In this document: positions 32,019 to 43,200 of the stretch, in pieces
Layout: the number at the start of each line of letters is the position of its first letter
Position numbering within the stretch: the stretch's first letter is position 1
NCBI GenBank assembly: GCA_964019425.1
Contig: OZ025784.1
Span: 1,178,001 to 1,242,000, forward strand
Length of the DNA: 64,000 nt
Source: Flectonema sp. DT1601
Lineage: Eukaryota; Euglenozoa; Diplonemea; Diplonemida; Diplonemidae
Reading direction: 5' to 3'
Made by a program: the position numbers and the translations under genes
The notes under the pieces: generated by a model
What the model saw: the letters and a program-made list of their open reading frames with translations, nothing else
The model's database searches: none
What the model was told of the DNA's origin: nothing

Positions 32019-34813
32019 TTGAGTTCATCTGACACTCAATGTCATTTTCGTCTATAGTTGTTCCATAAAGTATCTTTTCGTATTCTATCAGCTGCTTCCT
32101 AAATCCAGTATTCGGATTCACATTTGGTCTTGATTTCTTCACTAGCGTGATCGCTTCTTTAAAAGTCATTCCATACTTCTTCATTAGATAAGCACATGTG
32201 AAAGTTACGGAACGAGATAACCCTGCAAAGCAGTGGACCAGCACACGCTGGCCTTCTATGCGAGCTTTTTCTAAATAAGCGATTACCTGGTTTTGTGTTA
32301 TTAGTTTTTTTTGTCGTGTGCATTTTATTTTAAAAAAAAAAAAAAAAAAAAAATCATACCTCTGAAAAAACATCAGATAATTTTTGCTGTGGAATATCCT
32401 CCACATTCAACTGCAACTGATGAACACCTTCTGGAAGCGGATTAATAATTTCTAATTGTTTTCCAGCAGTAACGATTCTAGTTATATTCAATTCGTTAAA
32501 AACACGAAGACTCTGAGCCGTCCTAAGCGATCCTAGAAACAAATGTTCAATAATTTGATCAGGATAAACCTTATTCCACATCAAGATTACATTCGGCAAA
32601 TCATTAACTATCTGTGCCCATCCAGCCATTAGAGACGGAGTGTTATCGAGTGCAAGTTTACAGTGATTCCATTTTGATATTAATGATTTTTCAGGTAGAG
32701 TATTTATCCTTTGGTTATCTATTAGGAAGCATTTTTCCAAACGAGGAAGCTCCATCAAGCATCTCGGAATTTCAGCCAAGTTATTGTAATCTAAGTTTAT
32801 CGTCAAGAGCTCTTCAAGGTTACAGAAAGTATCAGGAATTGATATTAAAAGATTTCTATTCACATCCAAATGCTGCAACGAACTCAGATCACCCATCTCT
32901 GCGGGTAGCTCAGTCAGTTCATTTTGACCAAGGTTAAGCGTTGTTAGCATCTGTAAATAATCTATTTTCTGTGACATACGTTTCAATCCATTTAAATGAC
33001 ATGTTAACGAAGTTAAGTATCCGCATTCAAATAACTGACTTGGGAAGGTATCGAACTTGCAACAGTTTAACGTCAAGTCTTCGGCATCGCTCTCCTTAGC
33101 AGATTGGATGAGAACCAGAGCGTCGGAATCAGGATTTTCATCTTTTAGGACTTCTTCTTCACTTCTGAATGAACGTTTTGGAATGCCTTGAGATCGAAAT
33201 TCTGGCGGGAATTGTAATATTTCAGATTTTTGTTTCAAGAGAGGTTTATTAGCACTTCCTGATAACAACAAAGGATTAATCTCTAGTTGATTAGCGGTCT
33301 GAGCATCATCAGAATCACATCCCTCTTCCTCTTCTTCAATCAACCCAACGTCAGGTATCAACGTTGAGCTCTTAACTGACAAGGATATTTCTTTATCTTC
33401 TCTAAAACTGAGGGAAGCTCTAGCTCCTTGAATTATCTCTTGTAGAGTTAAGTCTTCTGCTTCAGCATTGCTAGCTGGTGGTTTCTTTATGTTTCGTTTG
33501 CTTGCGAAAGTTTTAAAAGCTCCTTTGACTCTGATCATCACTCCGACAGTGTTCAGTAGTTTTAAACAAATATTTTCTCCTGTCAACATAGCTTGGCGTT
33601 CTTCTTCTGTTGATATGTTTATGTTGAGGTGAGTTTGTAGCTTTGCTTCTGGCAGTGAAGATAAGAACTTGTGAGACAAAACTTCACGAACACCATCATC
33701 GTTACCAAGTCTTTGTTTAATGTCTTTGTGAAGTATCTGTTTAAGAAGTTGGACTAACTCCGAGTCGAGTTCTTCTTCAGAACCTGCATCAGCTTCCCAA
33801 TTTGGTTCACTTTCAGTAATACTTTGGAGTATAGCAGGCCAATCGTGACCTTCAAACGGAAGTCTGGCAAAAGCCATCATATAAACTGACACTCCTAATG
33901 CCCACATATCAGTCATTCTACCAGTAATTGGTTGTTCCATCAGTAATTCAGGAGAGAGAAAAGCAGGTGTTCCGTTAGTGTCGTCAACAGTGGAATCAGC
34001 ACTGGTTTCAACAGAAACACCGAAATCAGTTAATTTAGGTACGCCATCAATATCTAATAAGATGTTAGCAGGTTTGATATCCCTGTGAATGACTCCAACG
34101 TGATGAAGGTAATCAAGACCTTGACAGACTCCAACTAGTATACATTTGAGTTTATTAACAGGGAGGGGTAAACAGTTTGGTTTCAAACAATAACATGGTC
34201 CTCCCTCTAAGTATTCAACAATCAGATATAACTTATTACAAGTAGTGTCGTTTATAACTTCGTATAGTTTGCATATGTTTGGATGATTTACTTTTTTCAT
34301 TATCGCTATTTCATTTAAGTTGTGCAAACCCTGCGATGACTTATCGTCTTGACTGAGTGGTTTTCGTAATGTTTTTGACAGAGTTGCTTTATTCATTATT
34401 TTAATTGCATAGTTTTGTTGGGTTTCATTGTGTACCACAAGCTTGACTTTACCAAAGGCTCCTCGACCTAACTCAGTAATCATAGCATATTTATTTATCA
34501 TTTTATTGCCTTCATCATCTTCACCTTTGTGGACAGTGTCAGTTTCGACAACGTGTGATTTAATTCGAACGTTTCTGTCGGGTTCTTTTCCACTGAAATC
34601 AGGGTGGGTTGCATTGGAATTTTGTGGTGGAAACACGACAGGGAAATCTTTGTTTTCAGATTTTGGAATTTCCATTTCTCGTTGAGCTATTTCAGCCAAT
34701 CCCTTTACAGGGTCTTCAGGCTTCTCTGCTACTAAGGCTTTACACATTTGGTTTAGTAACCATGCTGCTCCACTCTCCTTTAGATAATTCAAGTCTTCTT
34801 CTGTGTACTGCAT
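32008..34813 (-). CDS. CaMKK-like kinase - LRR - dual-specificity phosphatase fusion
   Basis: Exon 34813-32360 joins exon 32286-32008 across a 73-bp intron (GTATGA to ACCAG), giving 910 aa. Residues 108-384 form a protein kinase with Gly loop GRGAFG (116-121), Lys138 in YAIK, Glu168, HRD (243-245), DFG (263-265) and GTPAFLSPE. The basic/Pro insert after the Lys strand (SKTLRKPLSQDDKSS) resembles the RP insert of CaMKK. A basic stretch at about 424-444 (VGVMIRVKGAFKTFASKR) may be a calmodulin-binding segment (inference). Residues 578-700 are leucine-rich repeats, and 745-910 a phosphatase with Asp806 and HC-x5-R (Cys837, Arg843). Both catalytic sites look intact. There is no stop or splice site between the modules. 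A CAG lies seven bases before the ATG. One polypeptide could phosphorylate and dephosphorylate members of one pathway. Confidence 0.93.
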
Positions 34814-34953
34814 CTCTTGACTGTGAGGAGGTTATTATGATATAAAACTTTAGTAGTTATGTTCTCTATCAGAACTCTGTTAGAAAAGGGTAAGCGACAG
34901 CTACCTCTGTGCCATCTTTTTTTTGACTGTGGTGAGGTAGTTATGATAAAAAA
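34811..34953. repeat. Local direct repeat of the fusion gene's start region
   Basis: 34811-34848 (ATG, CAG acceptor-like site and leader) is repeated in diverged form at 34913-34953. On the minus strand the distal copy offers another CACAG and an ATG that opens only a four-codon frame (MAQR, stop). Confidence 0.7.
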
Positions 34954-35005
34954 AAAAGAAACTGGCACAAATTAAACTGGTTCATCGAATCTCCGGTGTA
35001 ACATT

Positions 35006-35989
35006 TTATAAATCACTGTAGAGGCTATCGTTTCTAACAGAACAGATAATGTGAAGCGGAGTATCCCCATCACAATTCTGAATATTTAAACTTCTCCCGT
35101 CAGAAATCAATACTCTAGATACGTCATTATTATCACTATCAGTGACTGAACAATGTAATGGGGTGTTACCTCTCCAATTTTGAATGCGAGGATCAGCACC
35201 AGCTTCTATTAATGTTTGAACTGTTTCAGAGTCTACCGTATAGTGTAAACACGTACACCTATCAAGATCTGTTTCGTTTATATTAACAACCCGATCTAAG
35301 AAAAGTGATATCAGATTAGTGTAGTCATCAAAGACACATCGATGAAGGAAGGTACAACCCGAATTATTCCTGACATTTACATCGGCGTTGTAATCCATGA
35401 GCAGCTTTAACATCTCTGTAGTGATTGCTGAATAGATGGCTGTGTCTCCTATTTGATTTTTTAAATTTGGATCTGCACCCTTTTGAAGAAGAATTTCAGT
35501 TGTCTCCAAATTGTTTAATGAAACGGTTTGTTGTAAGGGAATTGCTTCCAAGTTTGGGTCTGCGCCTAAACTCAAAAGTCTTTTTATGAGAATCTTATCA
35601 CCCATTCGTAAAGCAGTAAGAAGCGGAGTACTCCCCCGCGCTCGACAATTCATGTCAATTCCTGATTGTAGTAACAGCTCAACATGTGGTCCATTTTTCT
35701 CAATTTCCGACAGTAAAACAATTGGCGTAGGTTCAATCCCCAGTCTAATCAATTTTTCAGTTGCAATTCCAGTCGTTGACGGCGATAACTCTATTTCAGA
35801 TCCTGCAGTTACACCTGCAGCAATTATTTTGGTATCTAAGTCTAGATTGTTTCCTTCAAAGATAAGATCAAATAAATTCGAATTCATTTCTCGTTCTTCA
35901 GAAATTCGATCTTTTATTTCCCGGACAGTCGTCTCGTGACTTACCTCCAACTGGAATGGATAATCTAAGGTAACAATAGTAATCTCCAT
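35006..35989 (-). CDS. Ubiquitin-like domain plus ankyrin-repeat protein
   Basis: 327 aa, single exon, no signal peptide or membrane helix. Residues 1-70 read as a ubiquitin fold (MEITIVTLDYPFQLEV, EIKDRI, a DLIFEGNNL segment in the position of ubiquitin's lIFaGkqL, and a final ELSP). From about residue 100 to the end there are six or seven ankyrin repeats (GSTPLLTALRMGDK, GADPNLKNQIGDTAIYSAI, NWRGNTPLHCSV, NCDGDTPLHIIC). No C-terminal Gly-Gly, so a built-in rather than conjugated ubiquitin-like domain. Family members are usually scaffolds, some linked to proteasome or ubiquitin signalling; partner unknown. It lies 192 bp upstream of the kinase-phosphatase fusion on the same strand. Confidence 0.88.
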   Translation of the reverse strand: MEITIVTLDYPFQLEVSHETTVREIKDRISEEREMNSNLFDLIFEGNNLDLDTKIIAAGVTAGSEIELSPSTTGIATEKLIRLGIEPTPIVLLSEIEKNGPHVELLLQSGIDMNCRARGSTPLLTALRMGDKILIKRLLSLGADPNLEAIPLQQTVSLNNLETTEILLQKGADPNLKNQIGDTAIYSAITTEMLKLLMDYNADVNVRNNSGCTFLHRCVFDDYTNLISLFLDRVVNINETDLDRCTCLHYTVDSETVQTLIEAGADPRIQNWRGNTPLHCSVTDSDNNDVSRVLISDGRSLNIQNCDGDTPLHIICSVRNDSLYSDL

Positions 35990-36219
35990 ATGGTACCGTG
36001 AACAATAATGGAGTTAGATATGTATGTGGTTCGTGTTGTCCTGTAGTAGAGTAAAATATTACCATTATAAAATACGTACTGTTTTTCTATGTCTTCAGTC
36101 AAGTAGCCCATGAATTCTAAAGTACAAAGAGATAAACTAAAACTATATAATTTTCTAGAAATGTTAAAAAATGTTACAAGAAAAAAGGAGGAGGGACCCC
36201 TCCCCTCAGATGTGTTGTA

Positions 36220-37068
36220 TTACAACATATCGATGTTACGCTTTCGGGATGACACAGTTTGAGATGGGAGCAGATATTCAGGAGTTGCAGAGCAATACTC
36301 TGTCCTTGGTATTGAGACTGCTTGAGAAACAGATGGTGTTGCTGGAAAAGCTTCCCTCACTACTCTCTTACTATGTACAGCCCCAACAGCGTTAACATTA
36401 ATAGGTACCATTGGCACTCTGCTTGTCGACTGTTTTGGAAATACAGTTGCTGTGTGTGGATTTTTTGGACCAGCTCCTGTCTGCCATGCCGACGTAATAG
36501 AACTCCACTGTTCTCTTAAGAATGAATGCGCCAACATTGGAAGGAATTTTTGAAGCACATCCGCGACACTGGTGGCTCCCTCAGACTCGAATAATTGATT
36601 TGCTACGTAATGAATATCATTAGTACCTTCACTTAATGCAATAGTTAAAGTAACTGATAAGGGTTCTGTTTGTTGTGAAGGTTGAGCAGGTGTTGATATG
36701 TAAGTTGTATAGAATTCTTGTTGAGAAGATTGGTTCTGTTTTGATAAAGTCTTTGAGATCAGCTCAATTAGTTCCTTTGCGTCTTTCGTCAACTCTTCTG
36801 ATTCCTCTTCCAAACTAGACGCTTGATAGTAGTCAGGTTCAGGACTTTGAGCTGCTTCAAACTGTTGCTGAGCAGCTTGTTTCCCACGTGCTAAGGCTTC
36901 TTCTGCTAATTTACCAAATGTTGCTTTTACTCGTTTTTGTTTGCAGCTTGCGACAGACATCGAAGGTGACAAACTAAAACTCGAAATATCATAATCTCCA
37001 TTTCCTTTCTCTGACAGGATAACACTGCTGCTGACAGACGAAGTGCTCCAGTCGGAAGATGCTTTCAT
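36220..37068 (-). CDS. 282-aa Ser/Gln-rich protein, unknown
   Basis: Start taken at the first ATG (MKASSDWSTSS); the open frame continues upstream without ATG through a T-rich TATCAG acceptor-like site, so a 5' exon or 5'-UTR intron is possible. Residues 1-50 are Ser-rich; about 60-110 is helical and Glu/Ala/Gln-rich (KLAEEALARGKQAAQQQFEAA); the middle has a short ordered stretch (VADVLQKFLPMLAHSFLREQW); the tail is basic and Ser/Thr-rich. I recognise no domain. Likely intracellular. Confidence 0.7.
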   Translation of the reverse strand: MKASSDWSTSSVSSSVILSEKGNGDYDISSFSLSPSMSVASCKQKRVKATFGKLAEEALARGKQAAQQQFEAAQSPEPDYYQASSLEEESEELTKDAKELIELISKTLSKQNQSSQQEFYTTYISTPAQPSQQTEPLSVTLTIALSEGTNDIHYVANQLFESEGATSVADVLQKFLPMLAHSFLREQWSSITSAWQTGAGPKNPHTATVFPKQSTSRVPMVPINVNAVGAVHSKRVVREAFPATPSVSQAVSIPRTEYCSATPEYLLPSQTVSSRKRNIDML

Positions 37069-37075
37069 GTTTTTA

Positions 37076-37094
37076 GACGGGGAATGGCCCCGTC
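37076..37094 (-). promoter_or_regulatory. Hairpin just before a start codon
   Basis: On the minus strand GACGGGG-CCATT-CCCCGTC makes a perfect 7-bp GC-rich stem with a 5-nt loop, ending seven bases before the ATG of the 282-aa gene. Such a stem in a leader would be expected to slow initiation (inference). Confidence 0.6.
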
Positions 37095-37224
37095 CCCTTC
37101 TGATAAAAAAAAAATATGATTCTCCCGATCTAATTATAATTTTAAAAAAAAAAAAAGGGATAAAGACGAGTGTAAATACTAAAAGAAAAAAACGCATTAA
37201 AAAATAAATCTAATAATAAAAAGT

Positions 37225-40200
37225 TTAAGTCATTTCACTGTCGGCGATGATTCGAACCATGTCGGTAACCATCTGGTCTGTATTGATCCAAGGTTGCGTT
37301 GTATTTATTTTATACATACAATAAATGGCTTCAATAAACTGGTGTGGAAGCATTACGATTGTCTGTTGAGCAGATTTGCTGTAAATTTGAAGAGCAACCG
37401 CTGAATCACGACAAAGACCAATTGACCTAACAAATGTTAAAAACGAATTCCACGGTATGAAATAACAATAGCCGGGAGCCTGAGAAACTGAACTCGCTAA
37501 TTTCATAAACGCGCGGTTTAAGACAGGATGCGGTCGTTCATCTAATTTCAAAGATCGAATTACATCAAGCCTCTCACTAACTGATAATAGTGATGGCCGT
37601 TCCTTTGCATCATCCAACACTTTTGGTACCGAACTTAAAAAATGTCTCATCGCCTGACTACCAGTCAGATTCCTCTCTCGACTCCCCACAATTTCTGATA
37701 AAACATACAGCAACTCAGAGCATGATAGAGTTGTTTTTTGAGTCATTCCCATACTTTTTAAAATTCCGACAATCTCACGATGCATTGTCCCAAGTCGGAG
37801 ATCACATATTAACGACCAAAATCCCCAAGACATTGTAATCAACGGGTTGCTTTGATCTCTATTTCCATACAACATTAATATAAATTGAATTACATTTAAA
37901 GACGCAGATTGGCACAGTATGGATGCCGTTCTCAAATCTGAAAATGAAACTTTTGAAATTTGATTTCTAATACTGTCAGCAGAAGCTCTACTAATTTGAT
38001 GTGATGTCGACAGTAGTCGGGATGGATCATATTGAGGTTTAGTAGAAGAATACGAGTCGAGGTTTTCAGCAGCGGATTGCTGAGCTTTAGAGAGTGCTGT
38101 TGAATGAAACAGTTTTTGTTTTATCTGTTGATGCTTTAGTTCATTTGTTTTACTGAGGGCTAATCCAAGTTCTGATGTCAACGCTGCAATCTGATCTTCA
38201 TACGACCTACGAAGAGCTTCTGTTTGAATCTGGTCTCGTTGGAGATGTGATTTTAGCTGATTGCTGTAGTCGTTTGCTTTATTTAAATCACTTCGTAAAT
38301 TTTGAATTTCCTCACTAATCTCTTTAGTCGTACCCTGACGTGTGTCTGGACCATCATCTGAGTCTGACGACCATTCATCAACGTTACGTAAATTATTTGT
38401 TTGATTTACATTTGGTCTTCTCTGCAGAGTACCTTCTTCAGTTTCTGTATTGTCTTCACTTACATCAGTCCTAGCTAACAAAGGGTTTATATCTTTTCTG
38501 AGAACGGTGCTTCTTCTTCGTCGTTCATGAGCTACCTGATCAGTGATATCACCACAACCTTCATCTTCTTTTTTAGCCCATTCTCGGAGCCAGTCTCCAA
38601 AACCAAAAAGTTTTGCGTGTTGTGGAACCAAACACGGGTAGTCAATTAGTAACTGACGAATTTTTTCTGAATAATCATTTGCAATTCGGGGAAGCAATCG
38701 GTACAATAGAACAACAAGAAAACCAACATTCAAAAAGAGTAACACTGCTGTAAGAAGAATAAACGAAGACCTCTGAAATATCAACCACTGAACTCCGTCA
38801 GATCCAGTACAGGTAGCGTTGGTTGAGTCTGTTGTTGAAGACCATTCACAACCTTCTGAAATACACGGAAATCTTTCTAATTGAAGTGAACAACTGCTTA
38901 CATCAGGAGGACGATTCACATACGAATACAACAACGATAAGTTAAGTGTTGCAGTTAACACACTCAGCGATCCCACCTCTAATTGATGAGGCTTTCCATC
39001 CATTCTCATATTAAAAGGTTGCATTATCAACGTTGCGATTAAGAAGACAGCAATCACCCACATAGCACAATAAGTCTGAAGACGTCCTTCACCATGAGAC
39101 GCAGGTATGAAATTTATAACTACAATTATTAACATTTTTCTAATCATAGTAAGTAGTTCCCAATACCATCGGTTTTTTGAGAGACCGGATACTAAGAAGT
39201 GAAACATCGTGAAGGCATTTCTACGTCCCCGATGGCGTCGCATACAATATACAACAAGAGCCATACAACCAGGAATCCCAACACCATAAAATATTAAAAG
39301 AATAATAGCGATTATCATGATTGCTTGATGTTCATCTGTATCACAAGACAGAGACATATCAATAGAGGCTCTTCTCGTGTAGTACTCTAACAATCCTGTT
39401 TGAGTCTCTGATATTCGTACTTCTTGTAAAGGGACAACGTCTCCATTAATGAAGTGGAGTCCGTTTTCACCAGGCAATCCAATATCAATTTCCTCACACG
39501 AAAGCATCAAAGCAGCTCTCTCAACAAGAAGTGGATAAACAACGTACAATAATATAACAACAGAAACAGCATAGATGTGAATCAATCCTCCTTTTGATGG
39601 TAAGAGAGGAAACCAAGAACCGAAAGTAGTACATCTATCAGTAGGAGTTGTGAAATCACTTCCTTGAATGAAGACACGTTCCCAAGTTTTACCAGTCGCT
39701 GACCAGTAGATTGACCACCTGATTGGATCTCTGTTAATTGTATTTGATGATGTTTTAAAGGTTAAACCTGAAACAGTTTGTTTACTTGAGAGTTTCACAA
39801 TAAGAGGTCTTCTATTAAAGTCTGTCCAACTACTCTCAACATCTTCATTTTCATTAAAATCAAACTGAAGTTTATCACAGCCTCCATCAGCTGGGGATGA
39901 CCCGTCAGGATTCTCTACAAAGTCATAGTCTTCAGTCACAAACTCGTATGTTCCTCGTCTTAGTGATATCCCGCTTATAGATACAGCATCAGCACTGGTA
40001 CCTCCTCGTAGTTTATTAAATTGTATTTTGATGTATAATATTGGATTGTCTGTAATATCCTCTTCAGATGCTGTTGATTGTTCTTCTTCGCATTCTTTGT
40101 GATGAGTTCCTTTCATTTTTTGTATCGTATTGTAGATCATCATGCATGCTGGTATTGACCATGTTCCAACCATAATAAATATCGGGACAGCCATCCATAA

Positions 40201-43200
40201 CAGAAATACTTCATAGGTGCTGAAATCTTCTGATGCGCATTCAGTTTGACTGATAGAACCGACACCAAATGCTGCTGCTTCCTTCTCAACTGAGAAGAGT
40301 GATCGGAGTAATCCCGGAAACTGAGTTGAAAAATCACCAAGTCTGCTACTTATTACTAAATGGTTTACAGTTATCTTTATCATTATCGGGACAGGGTTGC
40401 TGATATTCTGAGCAGCTCGCAGCGTCGATGCCACAAAAACACACATACAAATCAAAGCAACAGAAGCAATGACTACAACAACAATAATACTTTGGGTTTC
40501 AGATCCACATTTAGTGCAAAGGCCGCCTCCCATTCCCCAACCTGGAAGGCATTGAGAGCATTTTGGTCCTACATGGCCATCTCTACATCCTTCAGGGAGA
40601 CAGATTCCTTGAGTCTTACACAAGTAGAAGATGACGCTGCTGTTACCAGACCTCCAGTAGTCAGGTTTTGGTTCTATTATTAGTGTTCCATTGCAAGAAG
40701 CTCCACTCGGACACGGTAGACATGAAATTTCACTGTAGGGAGCGTATTGGAAAGTTGTTTCACATTGTAGTTTAATAATTGCTGTCGACGTAACGTTGAT
40801 TAATCCCATCGTAAACTGAAGGTGGTACCCAAGACCATACAACCCCTGTAATGTGACATCAGTAAAGGATGCTACACTAACACCAGCAGCAGCAGTAGCT
40901 GTAAATACTGATTGACCAGTTGGAGGAAGAGGTATCCACGTTGCTGTTATAACCGACTCCTGACCAGAAAACAAAACTCTATTACCACCAGCATCAACAA
41001 CAGCAATCGATGGTTGAGTTGTTAGTCGTCCGTCGTGTGAGACTTCAGTTGGTTGTGATACTACGTGAAGACGAGACATTTCTGTTGATATTAAACGAAG
41101 ACCAACATCACTATATAAAACATTATTACTTATTAAAGAACTCAATTGAGGATATACACACAGAGACAACGATCCAGTAACCGCAAGTTGATCTGCTGAG
41201 ATCGGAACTAAAGCACATCTGTCAGGAGAGTAAGTAATCTTTTCAATAATAGAAATATCACTATTACAGTTATCAGATACGTTTTGAAGTGAGAACACCA
41301 ACAGGATTCGAGTATCGCTGTTTGTTCCAACTGTGAGGGAAGTAATTCCTCCAGTGAGTCCGAGACTTAAATCAATCGGTTGTCCCTTTGTAACCGATAG
41401 TGTTTTTGTTTCTATCTCACCCCGAGTAGTGAATGATATCCTGATCAAAACAACCAACACATCCATCACAACTAATTCAGTATCACTGTCACCAACACAA
41501 AGCCAAACCTGATAAACTTGTCGTCGTTTATTAGAATTCCAAATCTCAGACGATAAACTAATTGCATTACCAGATGAAACGTTACTAATTACAGAACAAC
41601 TTCCACCAGACAGATCAGCAACACCAATAAACCAATTTGTTGGCAGGTCACTTTGCAATACCGAATCACCAACAGAATCAACCAGAATCGGGATAACTGG
41701 TTCCTTAACAGAAGCCAACCCTATATATGATACAGGTATTTGCATAATTGACTCACTAAGAAGAACAGTACTGCTATGACCGTATGATTTGATTAAGACG
41801 CAAACAGGAGAAGTTTTTCCGACAGAAGGAAGTTGTGAGAGTACGCCTGTCGACGATAGCGGAATCCAATTGTGAATATCTGTAACACTGCAGGAGATGA
41901 AATTTATGTAAAAAATAACATTTTTATTTTTAACTGCTTCAGGAACCCTTTCAGAATCTAAAAACACCGAACCCGACAGCCTGCCATCGTACATCGTGAA
42001 TGAAAGTGATGAGCCACTCCAAACAGCGATGGTATTTCTATTTAACTTTACCGCATTAGAGAATGATGACATCCTGTGACTATCAGTAATAGTATTTGGA
42101 TGAAATGTTAGCAAGATTATTCTAATTAGAACCGTCGTGGAAAGGTATTCAAAAGTATCAGAAAGTTGACAGCAAACAAGTCGACGAGACAAGTCGGTAA
42201 GTGTTCCATTGTTGTTTTGAAACTGAATTATGTTATCAGAGTTTACTGTACTTTGCATAGTTGGATTCAAACAACTATCACCAACAGCAATCCTAGTTGG
42301 TAGTATTTCCGGATGACCATTTAACTGCAGTTCAATCATCGGTGTGTTTGTTATTATAATTTCCTCACTTCCACCACTTCCGTGAATAGTAAAAACAACA
42401 CCTCTAATAGATGCTATTTTTAAATTAAAATCAGAAGGTAACAGCATTCCTCGTGACTGATTACCCGCACACATACACAGAACACCTTCTTGGTAACCTG
42501 GTTGTGAAATTTAATTAGTTTTATCTTCCTATTTTATCATAAAAGGATCAGTCAGAATTAGAAGAGGAACACACCTGAGACGATCGATGAGAATATCGAC
42601 CCGCTGACTAATATCTGTCCAGAAGGTGGAATCACAATTGGAGAAGTCGCATGAGAGTTCCATGAAACAACTGGAGGAGGACATACCGCGTAAGGCGTTG
42701 CAATGATACTTAAATTTTCATATCGTGAAGATATCATCACTGGCGTCATTGACAACGGAAATCCCAAAACACGCAAAGCTGGACCACTCACTAAGTTCGA
42801 TCCCGGGTACACATCAATAATAAACCCAGTATTCACACCTTGACTACTACATAAGAAGAAGCTTTGCTTACTTTCAATATTTATAAATGATGTGCTTATA
42901 TTCAATTGATATTTAGTAACAGTTACGACTACCTCAGATACCACATCTCTACAATAATTATCAAAAGCTAATTGAAGTGTAATATTATCTGATTTGTCAA
43001 CAAGGTACTCACAAGTGTAAATATTAAGGCGATCGTTAAGAGCTCCAACAACACTACTCTGATCACGTCCAAGTATCGATATCAATCCAGAAACAATAAG
43101 ACTTGCTCCTGTTACCTCACCGTAGGCCTGTTGTGTTGTTTTATTTTAATGGAATCGTAATTATTATTTTGAGTATTGAAGTATTCCTCTTCACAGCTTT

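Noticed and set aside
37069-37197. 43-residue N-terminal extension of the 282-aa protein with a hydrophobic stretch resembling a signal peptide
   Set aside because: It starts without ATG, runs through A/T homopolymers and crosses a TATCAG acceptor-like site, so it is probably leader or intron.
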